Source: Anaerolineae bacterium (lineage in GTDB: Bacteria; Chloroflexota; Anaerolineae; Anaerolineales; Villigracilaceae). From it: 21,877 bases of DNA. This document shows, in pieces, positions 6,869 through 15,740 of this stretch (positions are counted from its first letter, which is position 1; each line of letters starts with the position of its first letter). The notes beneath the pieces are model-generated. The model did no database searches, was not told the DNA's origin, and saw nothing but the letters and a program-made list of their open reading frames with translations. Both the position numbers and the translations under genes were made by a program. The stretch is taken from assembly GCA_017303735.1 (NCBI GenBank), contig JAFLCF010000061.1:1-21877 (forward strand). Direction: 5' to 3'.

Positions 6869-8080
6869 ATGGGAAATGAACTGATCACGGATGCTATCCG
6901 TAAAATGGTTGATGACGAACTTCTTGCGGGTGCAGTAACTCTAGTTTGGCAGGATGGCAAAATCCTCCATGCTGGAGGCGTGGGTTGGAGGGATATCAAC
7001 TTAACACTACCCATGGAAAGGGATACCTTGTTCCGTATCGCATCCATGACGAAGCCGATCACTTCTACAGCCGCACTGATGTTATTGGATGAAGGTCGAT
7101 TTGAGCTGGATGAGCCAATTACACATTGGGCGCCAGAATTTTCACAGATGCGTGTTTTGCGCTCGCCTTCCTCCGCGCTGGATCAAACAGACCCGGCAGA
7201 ACGTCCCATCACTTTTGAAGACCTGTTGACTCATCGTTCCGGGTTGACATACGCAGACTGGCATTCAGGTGCCATTGTGCAGGCGTATAAAGAGGCGTTG
7301 GGCGGTGACATTGACAGTGAAGTGTTGCCTGATGCCTGGATCGCAGGACTCGCATCAATTCCTTTGATCGATCAACCCGGAAAGGCATTTCATTATGGAC
7401 ATTCAACTGACCTGCTAGGCTTGATCATCGCACGTATGGAAGATGCTCCCCTAGGGGATGTGCTGAAACGTCGAATTTTCGATCCCCTTGGAATGAAAGA
7501 CACAGGCTTTACTGTTCCTGTAGAGAAGCGGTATAGAACAGCGGATGCATTCGGTTTCGACGATGCCGGACAGCTTTGCAAGCGTTTGGTTGGTCCGGGG
7601 AATTCTTTCTTGAATGAACGCCCAGATGGGATGGAGTACGTCTCTGGCGGGCAGGGACTTTGGTCCACGGCAGATGATTACCTAACTTTTGCACGTATGT
7701 TCTTAAGTACCGGGACTGTGAATGATGTGCAGTTACTTCGTCCAGAGACTCTAAAGCGAATGGTTAGTAATTTTCTAACTGAAGAACAACGGAAAAGCGC
7801 CAGATCTATTCTCAATGATGGGCATGGATTTGGGCTGGGCGTTGCATTGGTTCTCGACCCTGCGATTGCAACTCCGCAGCCTTGTGGTGGCGGGATGGGT
7901 GCCGTTGGCTGGCCCGGCGCTTTCGGAGGCTGGTGGCGAGCCGACCCCAGTAATAACTCGGTGCTGATTTTCTTAACCCACAATATGGTCGAGTTAGATC
8001 AGCTCTTGAACGGCATTGGCTATGGTGTTTATGATGCGATCGCGCAGTTTCAAACACAAGCCTCAACTTTGCTGCGATAA
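6869..8080 (+). CDS. Serine hydrolase of the beta-lactamase (class C/EstB) family
   Basis: This 403-residue protein is a penicillin-binding-protein-like serine hydrolase. The nucleophile motif SMTK (SxxK) is at residues 59-62 in RIASMTKPITS. The second motif is YGHS (Tyr176) in GKAFHYGHSTDLLG, which resembles the Y-x-x-S form of EstB-type esterases rather than the YxN of true AmpC. The third region is GWPGAFGGWWRADP at about 347-360, typical of the esterase branch. No signal peptide is visible, so it is probably cytosolic, which argues against a resistance beta-lactamase and for an esterase or amidase role. The start ATG at 6869 has an AGAGAG-type RBS immediately upstream. It is followed 12 bp later by the small P-loop gene and may be co-transcribed with it. 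Confidence 0.9.
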   Translation: MGNELITDAIRKMVDDELLAGAVTLVWQDGKILHAGGVGWRDINLTLPMERDTLFRIASMTKPITSTAALMLLDEGRFELDEPITHWAPEFSQMRVLRSPSSALDQTDPAERPITFEDLLTHRSGLTYADWHSGAIVQAYKEALGGDIDSEVLPDAWIAGLASIPLIDQPGKAFHYGHSTDLLGLIIARMEDAPLGDVLKRRIFDPLGMKDTGFTVPVEKRYRTADAFGFDDAGQLCKRLVGPGNSFLNERPDGMEYVSGGQGLWSTADDYLTFARMFLSTGTVNDVQLLRPETLKRMVSNFLTEEQRKSARSILNDGHGFGLGVALVLDPAIATPQPCGGGMGAVGWPGAFGGWWRADPSNNSVLIFLTHNMVELDQLLNGIGYGVYDAIAQFQTQASTLLR

Positions 8081-8092
8081 AACGACTTATCT

Positions 8093-8611
8093 ATGAACAG
8101 GATTATTTTTATAACGGGCATGGCGGGTGCTGGAAAAAGCAGCGTTGCTCGTTTGGTTGCCAGGTATTTTCAGAAAAGCCTATACATTCAAGTAGATGAA
8201 TTGCGTGAAAAAATGGTCAAGGGTTATGCAATACCGGAAAATGGCGTTTTCACACAAGAAGTCGTTCAGCAATTCCAAATGGCACGCTCCACGGCGGCTT
8301 ATATGGCAAGGTTGTATGCTTCCCACGGCGTGGACGTGGTCATTGACGATGTTTGCGTGCCGTCTAATTTTGTGGAGCAATATGCGGCGCTTTTCGAAAT
8401 GCCAGAAGTTCATCGTGTTTTGCTATACCCCAAAGCCTCTGCCGTGATCGAACGGATCAAACAACGTGGCGGACCGATGGAGCATATTCAATATGTTCCA
8501 ATGATCTATGATTTCCTCGACGCCATGCCGAAAGACGGCTGGATCGTATTGGACTCAAGCGAATGGACGGTTGAACAAACCGCTCGTGCAGTTATTGAAA
8601 CTATCGCGTGA
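8093..8611 (+). CDS. Small P-loop NTPase, kinase-like
   Basis: This 172-residue protein has a Walker A motif GMAGAGKSS (residues 9-17) directly after a first beta-strand (RIIFITG). A putative Walker B/acidic strand VVIDDV holds Asp85 and Asp86, and a lid-like region has RIKQRGG. The layout is that of small-molecule kinases such as the AAA_33, chloramphenicol phosphotransferase-like and gluconate/shikimate kinase groups. A phosphotransferase is the best guess; the substrate is unknown. It lies 12 bp after the serine hydrolase. No clear Shine-Dalgarno precedes ATG 8093, so translation may be coupled to the upstream gene. The ORF is complete, with the repeat hairpin at 8668-8698 downstream. Confidence 0.8.
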   Translation: MNRIIFITGMAGAGKSSVARLVARYFQKSLYIQVDELREKMVKGYAIPENGVFTQEVVQQFQMARSTAAYMARLYASHGVDVVIDDVCVPSNFVEQYAALFEMPEVHRVLLYPKASAVIERIKQRGGPMEHIQYVPMIYDFLDAMPKDGWIVLDSSEWTVEQTARAVIETIA

Positions 8612-8667
8612 AGCTGACTGACGAAGCCATATCCTATAGTTCTTTTTGTGTAAGTGACATAGAAAAG

Positions 8668-8698
8668 ACCTCGGAGGTTTTCAAAACCTCCGAGGTCA
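8668..8698 (-). terminator. GACCT...AGGTC long hairpin; terminator for the - strand lipoprotein
   Basis: Perfect 15-bp arms (8668-8682 and 8684-8698) surround a single central base. Read on the - strand, the stem is followed by TTTTCTAT, giving a proper intrinsic terminator 86 bp beyond the lipoprotein stop codon. On the + strand there is no U-tract after the stem. The same element with a changed but still paired core recurs at 20223-20257, so it is also an interspersed repeat. Confidence 0.7.
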
Positions 8699-8783
8699 CT
8701 AATCTCCTGATCTCCATCACTGCCCCTGTCAATACATCTTCGAGATGCTGGTAGAGTGCTCCCCTAAAGAAATCAAAAATTCT

Positions 8784-9404
8784 TCACGGATTCGATTCTG
8801 TCCGCTTGACCCACGGGACCGTGACGGGTAACCCGCGTTCATCATTGCCTGGTAATAGCGCTTGGCGGTCTGTGATCAAAACGGAGTAACTCTCCCCCGG
8901 TAAGACCTCCAATGCGACCAAAGGACTGCCCACACACTCGGTTGGAACTTGACATTCTGTAGCGCCGTAGTGATATTCGGTTGGCGCATTGGTGAGGCGG
9001 GCATAGAAAACATATGTCCCCGGCGCGGGAACTGCCATTTCCAACGGGGGCGAAGTAGGCAATAGCGGTGCCGTATGGGTACCAGCCGACATGAAGATGC
9101 CGATGGTTCGCCCAGTGTAGACTTCCTGCGCGTACAAGGTGGCAGAGAAACCCGCCCCACCTGCGCCCATGTTCAATGCAATCGTCACATAGGCAGGTGT
9201 GCCTTCAAAGGTTGGGGATGGAACTTGCGTATAGAACGGCACAATCGTGGCAGTTAGAAAATGGTTGGGGTCCACAGTAGGCGGCTTGGTCAATTCCACG
9301 CTCATCGGAGTGGGGATGGGCAATTCTTCGGTGGGTGAACTTGAAGTACATGCCGCGAACATTAAGAATCCCAAAACCGGAAGTATTATAAGAAATTTCT
9401 TCAT
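8784..9404 (-). CDS. Lipoprotein of unknown function
   Basis: This is an exported lipoprotein of 206 residues from ATG 9404. The signal peptide MKKFLIILPVLGFLMFAAC ends in a lipobox-like FAAC (Cys19), followed by a Ser/Pro/Thr-rich linker. The mature part is predicted to be mostly beta-strand (AYVTIALNMGAGGAGFSATLY..., PGTYVFYARLTNAP, SYSVLITDRQALL), and its ending resembles an immunoglobulin-like or C2-like sandwich. A pair of cysteines (TECQVPTEC) could form a disulfide. I do not recognise a family. ATG 9404 is preferred to an upstream start at 9467 because AAAGGAG (plus-strand 9413-9419) lies at correct spacing and the signal peptide then starts at residue 1. Its start is 110 bp from the divergent tgt start. 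Confidence 0.8.
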   Translation of the reverse strand: MKKFLIILPVLGFLMFAACTSSSPTEELPIPTPMSVELTKPPTVDPNHFLTATIVPFYTQVPSPTFEGTPAYVTIALNMGAGGAGFSATLYAQEVYTGRTIGIFMSAGTHTAPLLPTSPPLEMAVPAPGTYVFYARLTNAPTEYHYGATECQVPTECVGSPLVALEVLPGESYSVLITDRQALLPGNDERGLPVTVPWVKRTESNP

Positions 9405-9412
9405 TTTGTTTG

Positions 9413-9419
9413 CTCCTTT
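9413..9419 (-). promoter_or_regulatory. Shine-Dalgarno deciding the lipoprotein start
   Basis: On the - strand AAAGGAG lies 8 nt upstream of ATG 9404. The longer alternative starting at 9467 would read through this site and bury the signal peptide, so 9404 is taken as the start. Confidence 0.7.
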
Positions 9420-9445
9420 AAAAATTTTTCCTATTAAGAAATTGA

Positions 9446-11454
<2,009 letters not shown>

Positions 11455-11519
11455 GACACGAACATTCATTTTCTGTCGACTAAATTAGAAGACCTTATTC
11501 ATTTAGAACTGGAGCCTCA

Positions 11520-12605
11520 ATGGACACAAAATCCCTTCTTAAACTTCTCGTTGAAACTGAGTCCCCGTCTCGCGAAAAAGCCGCCGTGGACCGCGTCGGT
11601 GCGATTATTGCCGAGGAAGCACGTAAACTTGGCGCTACAGTAGAGATCGTGCCAAATCAAGTGACTGGTGACCATGTCATCGCGCGCTGGAGCGGGGGCG
11701 GCAAACCGATCCTTTTCGTCTGCCATATGGACACGGTCTTTCCGCTTGGAACCATCAAAACTTTTCCTTACCGTGAAGTCGAAGGCAAGATCCATGGTCC
11801 CGGCGTGTCAGACATGAAAGCCAGTCTGGTCATATCACTGGCATCCATTGAAGAGGCACTCGCTCATGGCTTGAAACGTTCCATTACGTTGCTTTGCACC
11901 TCAGATGAAGAGATCGGCAGTATCACATCACGCGAATTGATCCAGAACCTTGCGAAAGAATCTGAGCTGGTTTTCGTGATGGAACCAGCTCTGATCAGCG
12001 GGGCACTCAAGACCTGGCGTAAAGGTGGAGGCGGATTTCATGTCAAAGTGAAGGGACGTGCCGCCCATGCAGGCGGCGACCACGAAAAGGGACGCAATGC
12101 CATCGAAGAAATGGCACATCAAATTCTTGCCATTCAAAAAATGACCGATTACTCGAAAAAGACCACACTAAACGTTGGAGTTATTCAAGGCGGGACGGTC
12201 TCCAATGTGGTGCCGGAAGAGTGTAGTATCGAAGTCGACTTCCGCGTTTTACAACCTGGCGAAGGGGAAAGGATCGAGGCGTTGATGAAGGCGCTCAAAC
12301 CGGTATTGGAAGGAACATCCGTCGAAGTGACCGGTGGGCTGAATCGCGGACCCATGCCCTTCGATGAACGGATGCAAGCAACGTTTGGAAAGGCAAAAAC
12401 GATTGCCGCCGCGATCGGCATCGACCTGACAGCTGGTGGAACGGGGGGCATGTCCGACGCAAATCTGGTCGCCCCGCTGGGCATCCCCGTGTTGGATGGA
12501 CTAGGCGCAATCGGTGAAGAATATCATTCAGACCGTGAATATATCTTTGCAGGAAGTATTCCCCAACGGGTAAAGTTGATCTCCACCTTGTTGAAAAATT
12601 GGTAA
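11520..12605 (+). CDS. M20 family metallopeptidase, carboxypeptidase G2-like
   Basis: This is a cytosolic dinuclear-zinc amidohydrolase of the M20A (CPG2/ArgE/DapE-like) family, 361 residues. The metal ligands and general base are in place: HMD (His69; Asp71), GPGVSDMK (Asp98, bridging), SDEE (Glu130 base, Glu131), EPAL (Glu155) and the C-terminal EYHSD (His336). The dimerisation/lid domain is inserted at about 168-275 and contains the typical KVKGRAAHAGGDHEKGRNAIEEMA segment with a conserved His. These features best match glutamate-releasing carboxypeptidases (peptidase M20, 'glutamate carboxypeptidase'). The exact substrate is open. GGAG at 11511-11514 sets the start at ATG 11520. It has its own leader after a 65-bp gap from uppP. 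Confidence 0.93.
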   Translation: MDTKSLLKLLVETESPSREKAAVDRVGAIIAEEARKLGATVEIVPNQVTGDHVIARWSGGGKPILFVCHMDTVFPLGTIKTFPYREVEGKIHGPGVSDMKASLVISLASIEEALAHGLKRSITLLCTSDEEIGSITSRELIQNLAKESELVFVMEPALISGALKTWRKGGGGFHVKVKGRAAHAGGDHEKGRNAIEEMAHQILAIQKMTDYSKKTTLNVGVIQGGTVSNVVPEECSIEVDFRVLQPGEGERIEALMKALKPVLEGTSVEVTGGLNRGPMPFDERMQATFGKAKTIAAAIGIDLTAGGTGGMSDANLVAPLGIPVLDGLGAIGEEYHSDREYIFAGSIPQRVKLISTLLKNW

Positions 12606-12630
12606 TTGATTAGCTCTTTCGCAAAAGTAA

Positions 12631-12665
12631 TGGTAGACGGTAGTAGGCATTTCTACGATGCCTCA
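12631..12665. repeat. Degenerate 7-bp phased segment with small inverted repeat
   Basis: AGGCAT (12645-12650) and ATGCCT (12658-12663) form a 6-bp hairpin with a 7-nt loop, and the surrounding DNA parses loosely into 7-mers beginning TGGTAGA and CGGTAGT. It may be a worn copy of the 7-bp element seen in recJ. It has no U-tract and is not a good terminator for the peptidase gene. The remainder of the 179-bp gap up to 12715 shows nothing else I can interpret. Confidence 0.25.
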
Positions 12666-12715
12666 GCCCGCCTTGATTCCATCTTCACAGAATTAATCAC
12701 CCTCTTAAGTTTGGC

Positions 12716-12743
12716 TTGACAACGTAAATGGGCATGGTAACAT
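12716..12743 (+). promoter_or_regulatory. Promoter of the membrane protein-regulator unit
   Basis: A perfect -35 TTGACA (12716-12721) is followed after 16 bp by TAACAT (12738-12743), which is preceded by TGG, an extended -10. Initiation would fall around 12750, inside the large inverted repeat at 12742-12776. This is the clearest promoter in the window. Confidence 0.65.
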
Positions 12744-12776
12744 ATAAACTGGTTTGCAACGCAAACCAGTTTATAT
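12742..12776. promoter_or_regulatory. 35-bp perfect inverted repeat, likely operator
   Basis: Two perfectly complementary 16-bp arms (12742-12757 and 12761-12776) flank a 3-bp centre; the core is CTGGTTTGC/GCAAACCAG. It overlaps the end of the -10 box and the expected transcription start, and ends directly at the GGAG ribosome binding site (12777-12780) of the membrane protein gene. This is the standard position for autorepression by the winged-helix regulator encoded at 13416-13733. As RNA it could also fold into a 5' leader hairpin next to the RBS. The AT-rich ends and absence of a U-tract argue against a terminator. Confidence 0.7.
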
Positions 12777-12784
12777 GGAGCATC

Positions 12785-13423
12785 ATGGAACAGGATTTTG
12801 TAGAGATCAAACAGCGCGTGAGACATTACTGGTTCAAAGACGGCATCGGAGAGATTGCCGTGGGCGGACTTTTGATCGTGCTTGCAATTTATTTCGTGGC
12901 GCATCGCGCCCTGCCGCCTGTTTCCAATGTGCCACTATATCTGGATTTTGGACTGGCCTTCGTTTTTATTCTGGGGGTTGCATTTACGCGCAAACTTATC
13001 CTAATTTTTAAGACACACATCACCTATCCGCGCACCGGCTATGTGGAATATCACATGGAGAACATTTCTTCACTGCCTGCGCGTATCGCCATCTTTGCAT
13101 CCATTGGGATGTTCGTGCTTTTACTGATTCTGATCGGGAGATGGGTGGGTTCTTTTCAATGGGTTCCGGCACTATTGGGTGTGTTGATGGGAGTCATTGC
13201 ATTCGGTGTTTATAAAACCACAGCCAACCTGGATCGTTTTAACTATCATGCGGTGTTGTCGGTCGTTGTGGGAATTGGCTTTTCCATTAGTGGGCTGTCG
13301 CCGCAATATGGCTTGAGTCTATATTACCTGCTTTTAGGGCTATGGCTGATCGGGTGGGGAAGCCACATGCTCAAAAAATACCTGCAAGAAAATCCACTCC
13401 CTGAGGCGGGCGGCGATGACTGA
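12785..13423 (+). CDS. Six-helix membrane protein of unknown function
   Basis: This is an integral membrane protein of 212 residues from ATG 12785, supported by GGAG 4 nt upstream. A start further upstream at 12728 would lie inside the promoter/palindrome and is rejected. The N-terminal amphipathic segment (MEQDFVEIKQRVRHYWFKDGIGE) precedes hydrophobic stretches at about 22-39, 50-68, 99-118, 125-143, 155-171 and 175-193. A short soluble segment with a TGYVEY motif lies between the second and third. No catalytic motif or family is recognised. It overlaps the regulator gene by 8 bp, so the two are co-expressed and co-translated. Pairing of a small membrane protein with a winged-helix regulator suggests a stress or membrane-state response, but that is inference. 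Confidence 0.8.
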   Translation: MEQDFVEIKQRVRHYWFKDGIGEIAVGGLLIVLAIYFVAHRALPPVSNVPLYLDFGLAFVFILGVAFTRKLILIFKTHITYPRTGYVEYHMENISSLPARIAIFASIGMFVLLLILIGRWVGSFQWVPALLGVLMGVIAFGVYKTTANLDRFNYHAVLSVVVGIGFSISGLSPQYGLSLYYLLLGLWLIGWGSHMLKKYLQENPLPEAGGDD

Positions 13424-13733
13424 CAAGTTACGATCCCTGACAGACCTGGATCGAGTCATCCACGAACCAGCCCGTCTGCTGATCCTCACCATTCTTTCCG
13501 GCGTAGTGCGCGCGGACTTCCTATTTTTGCAGCGAGAAACCGGGTTAACCAAAGGCAATTTATCTGCTCACCTTTCGCGGCTGGAAGAGAGTGGATATGT
13601 AAAGATCGAAAAAACGTTTAAAGGAAAATTACCGTTAACTGCCTGCAAACTAACCATCGCCGGGCAAAAGGCGTTGACAAAGTATCGCCAACAATTGCAG
13701 GAATTTATGAAGAAGACCAGCCAGCCCAACTGA
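13416..13733 (+). CDS. Winged-helix transcriptional regulator
   Basis: This is a 105-residue single-domain winged helix-turn-helix protein of the MarR/ArsR-like HTH_34 type. The sequence RVIHEPARLLILTILSG begins helix 1, followed by the helix-turn-helix FLQRETGLTKGNLSAHLSRLEESG (about 37-60) and a wing YVKIEKTFKGKLPLTACKLT. A C-terminal helix (QKALTKYRQQLQEFMKK) is probably for dimerisation. There is no separate ligand domain and no metal-binding cysteines. Proteins of this type are usually autoregulators of a neighbouring membrane protein or exporter. Its likely targets are the 35-bp palindrome at 12742-12776 and perhaps ACTTTGCAAAGT at 13738-13749, upstream of the ABC genes. It overlaps the membrane protein gene (ATGACTGA, 8 bp). 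Confidence 0.92.
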   Translation: MTDKLRSLTDLDRVIHEPARLLILTILSGVVRADFLFLQRETGLTKGNLSAHLSRLEESGYVKIEKTFKGKLPLTACKLTIAGQKALTKYRQQLQEFMKKTSQPN

Positions 13734-13737
13734 AAAC

Positions 13738-13749
13738 ACTTTGCAAAGT
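13738..13749. promoter_or_regulatory. 12-bp perfect palindrome upstream of ABC genes
   Basis: ACTTTGCAAAGT is a perfect palindrome just past the regulator stop codon and 48 bp before the ABC gene start. It shares the string TTTGCAA with the larger palindrome at 12742-12776. It may be a second site for the same regulator. Confidence 0.4.
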
Positions 13750-13797
13750 ATTGAAATAAAATCAATAGGACAATGGCAGTAAAATGAAATTTAGTCT

Positions 13798-14532
13798 ATG
13801 AACACAATGTTGATTGAAATAAAAAACCTATCTAAAACATACTCCACCGCCGCCGGAGATTTTCCAGCGTTAAAAAACATCAACCTGACCGTCAATAAAG
13901 GTGAATTTCTGGGCGTGGTGGGAAAATCTGGCGCGGGCAAATCCACATTGTTGAATATGATCAACGGCGTGGATGAACTTTCAACAGGCGAAGTGCTGGT
14001 GCATTCGGAGAGCGGACGCGTGTCGGTTCATCACCTGAGCGAGGATGAAAAAGCCCTCTGGCGCGGAAAGACAATGGGCGTGGTCTATCAATCTTTCCAG
14101 TTATTGCCCATGCTAACCCTCATTGAAAACATCACCCTGCCAATGGATCTGGCGGGCAACTTCAAACCGCGCGAGTCGCGTGAACGCGCGCTCGCATTGC
14201 TGCGGCTGGTCGAGATCGAGGAACATGCCGAAAAACTGCCCGCCCTGATCTCTGGCGGACAGCAACAGCGTGTTGCCATTGCGCGCGCTCTCGCCAACGA
14301 CCCTGATATTCTCGTCGCCGATGAACCCACCGGCAGCTTAGACTCCGTCACCGCCGACCACATCTTCGACGTCTTCTCGCGGCTCGCCTCCGAACGCGGC
14401 AAAACCATTGTAATGGTCACACATGATATGGGATTAAAAAACCGCTTTACACGCTGTCTGACTCTTGTCGATGGAGAATTGCAAGATGTAGAAACGCCGC
14501 CTGTCAAAAGAAAGGGGAAACGTAACTCATGA
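13798..14532 (+). CDS. ABC transporter ATP-binding protein (FtsE/LolD/MacB type)
   Basis: This is the nucleotide-binding subunit of an ABC exporter or envelope-acting transporter, 244 residues. Canonical motifs are Walker A GKSGAGKST (42-50), Q-loop YQSFQLLP (about 97-104), signature ISGGQQQ (151-157), Walker B ILVADEP (Asp175, Glu176) and the H-loop MVTHD. The sequence and 'LLPMLTLIENI' segment are characteristic of the LolD/MacB/FtsE branch, which partners with FtsX-fold permeases such as the one encoded at 20270. A small insertion after the first strand region (VLVHSESGRVSVHHLSEDE) sits in the antiparallel subdomain. Starts at ATG 13798 and ATG 13807 (MLIEIKN) are both possible; neither has a strong RBS. 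It overlaps the next gene by 4 bp (ATGA). Confidence 0.95.
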   Translation: MNTMLIEIKNLSKTYSTAAGDFPALKNINLTVNKGEFLGVVGKSGAGKSTLLNMINGVDELSTGEVLVHSESGRVSVHHLSEDEKALWRGKTMGVVYQSFQLLPMLTLIENITLPMDLAGNFKPRESRERALALLRLVEIEEHAEKLPALISGGQQQRVAIARALANDPDILVADEPTGSLDSVTADHIFDVFSRLASERGKTIVMVTHDMGLKNRFTRCLTLVDGELQDVETPPVKRKGKRNS

Positions 14533-15704
14533 TATCCAAACAGAAGAAACCCTCGCCTCGTACTCAGCCGAAAGCTGTTCTGCAAAAAGTAAGCGACGCC
14601 GCCCCGGAAGCAATCATCGAAATGCGTGGTGTCGTCAAGAAATTTTCCAACGCAGCAGGCGAGTTCACCGTCCTCAAAGGCGTGGACTTGATGATCAACA
14701 AGGGTGAATTTGTTTCCATCGTCGGAAAATCCGGCAGCGGCAAATCCACCTTGTTGAATATGATTACCGGTATCGACCATCCCAGTGCCGGACAGGTCAT
14801 CGTCAACCATAACGACATTTATACCGGTGTGAGCGAAAGCGCCCGTTCGAAATGGCGCGGAAAAAACCTCGGCATCGTCTTTCAATTCTTTCAACTCCTT
14901 CCCATGTTGACCTTGCTCGAAAACGTGATGCTCCCGATGGATTATGTGGACATGTACGATTTCGATCTGCGCCCCGTCCGCGCGCTGGCGTTGTTGGAGA
15001 TGGTGGGACTGGAGAAATTTGCCAATAAATTGCCCGTGTTGGTTTCCACGGGTCAACAACAATTGGCGGCGATTGCCCGCGCCATGGCATGTGACCCGCC
15101 TCTGCTCATCGCTGACGAACCGACCGGCAACCTCGACACCCGTTCCGCCGATACCATCATCCGACTTTTCGAGCAATTTGTCGAACAGGGTAAGACCATT
15201 GTAATGGTCACGCACGACCCGTCGCTCACCTCTCGCACACACCGCAATATCATCATCTCCGATGGCGAGCTGATCGACGAGACCATCTCGCGCGGACTCC
15301 CGCAACTGCGCCACCGTCACATGCTGGAATTTACCAAACTGGCAACGCGAAAGACTTACCAACCGCATGAGACGATTGTCTCACGTGATGAAAGCCTGAA
15401 ACATTTTTACATTATTCGTAAAGGTGAAGTGGAAGTGGTTCTGCAAAAACAAAGAAGCAAGGAAACTGTCCTTTCACGGCTGGGCACGAACGAATTCTTT
15501 GGGGAAGCCGAGTTATTGCGCGGCGGCAAGTCGATTGCGAATGTGCGAGCTGGGAAAGCTCCCGTGGAAGTGGTGACAATACCCCGTGATGACTATAACC
15601 GCGTCATGGCAGAATCGCCGATCACAGCCGAGGCGGTCAGTCGTATTGTGCAAAAACGATTGGAGCAACACCGAATGGCAGACCCGAGGAAAGTAAAAGG
15701 CTAG
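14529..15704 (+). CDS. ABC ATPase fused to a cyclic-nucleotide-binding-like domain
   Basis: This 391-residue protein joins an FtsE/LolD-type ATPase (about 28-255) to a C-terminal CNB (cNMP-binding, CAP-like) domain (about 264-375). The ATPase has Walker A GKSGSGKST (66-74), Walker B LIADEP (Asp196, Glu197) and H-loop His229. Its signature reads VSTGQ (172-176) instead of LSGGQ, and the following QQQRVAIA is QQQLAAIA, so it may be an impaired ATPase paired with the canonical neighbour. In the CNB part the phosphate-binding cassette FGEAELLRGGKSIANVRA keeps Gly325 and Glu326 but has Ser at the position of the conserved Arg, so cAMP binding is doubtful. ABC ATPase-CNB fusions are uncommon. The first 27 residues are a polar extension. 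It overlaps the first ABC gene by 4 bp and precedes the kinase gene. Confidence 0.93.
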   Translation: MISKQKKPSPRTQPKAVLQKVSDAAPEAIIEMRGVVKKFSNAAGEFTVLKGVDLMINKGEFVSIVGKSGSGKSTLLNMITGIDHPSAGQVIVNHNDIYTGVSESARSKWRGKNLGIVFQFFQLLPMLTLLENVMLPMDYVDMYDFDLRPVRALALLEMVGLEKFANKLPVLVSTGQQQLAAIARAMACDPPLLIADEPTGNLDTRSADTIIRLFEQFVEQGKTIVMVTHDPSLTSRTHRNIIISDGELIDETISRGLPQLRHRHMLEFTKLATRKTYQPHETIVSRDESLKHFYIIRKGEVEVVLQKQRSKETVLSRLGTNEFFGEAELLRGGKSIANVRAGKAPVEVVTIPRDDYNRVMAESPITAEAVSRIVQKRLEQHRMADPRKVKG

Positions 15705-15706
15705 AT

Positions 15707-15727
15707 TACGAAATACGTAATGCGTAA
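15707..15727. repeat. Three 7-bp units TACGAAA-TACGTAA-TGCGTAA
   Basis: Three adjacent 7-mers of consensus TNCGTAA lie just after the ABC-CNB stop codon. The last two (15714-15727) match 13 of 14 bases with 18097-18110. The ATG at 15720 sits inside this array, which makes the downstream ATG at 15741 the more likely start of the kinase gene. Confidence 0.55.
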
Positions 15728-15740
15728 AAATCAAAACATT

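Noticed and set aside
6869..8080. Antibiotic-resistance class C beta-lactamase
   Set aside because: No signal peptide, and the YGHS and GWPGAFGGWW motifs fit the esterase branch; resistance cannot be claimed.
8630..8770. Open frame on the - strand reading ...LYQHLEDVLTGAVMEIRRL..., possible gene remnant downstream of the lipoprotein
   Set aside because: It is protein-like but short, has no convincing start or RBS, runs through the hairpin repeat, and I recognise no family. A translated search would decide; a hit to a longer protein's C-terminus would make it a pseudogene.
12728..12784. Extended N-terminus of the membrane protein from ATG 12728
   Set aside because: It would translate the promoter and palindrome; ATG 12785 has GGAG at proper distance.
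14088..15368. 426-residue open frame on the - strand opposite the ABC genes
   Set aside because: It is a shadow of the two overlapping ABC ATPase genes, which carry all expected motifs; composition is not protein-like.
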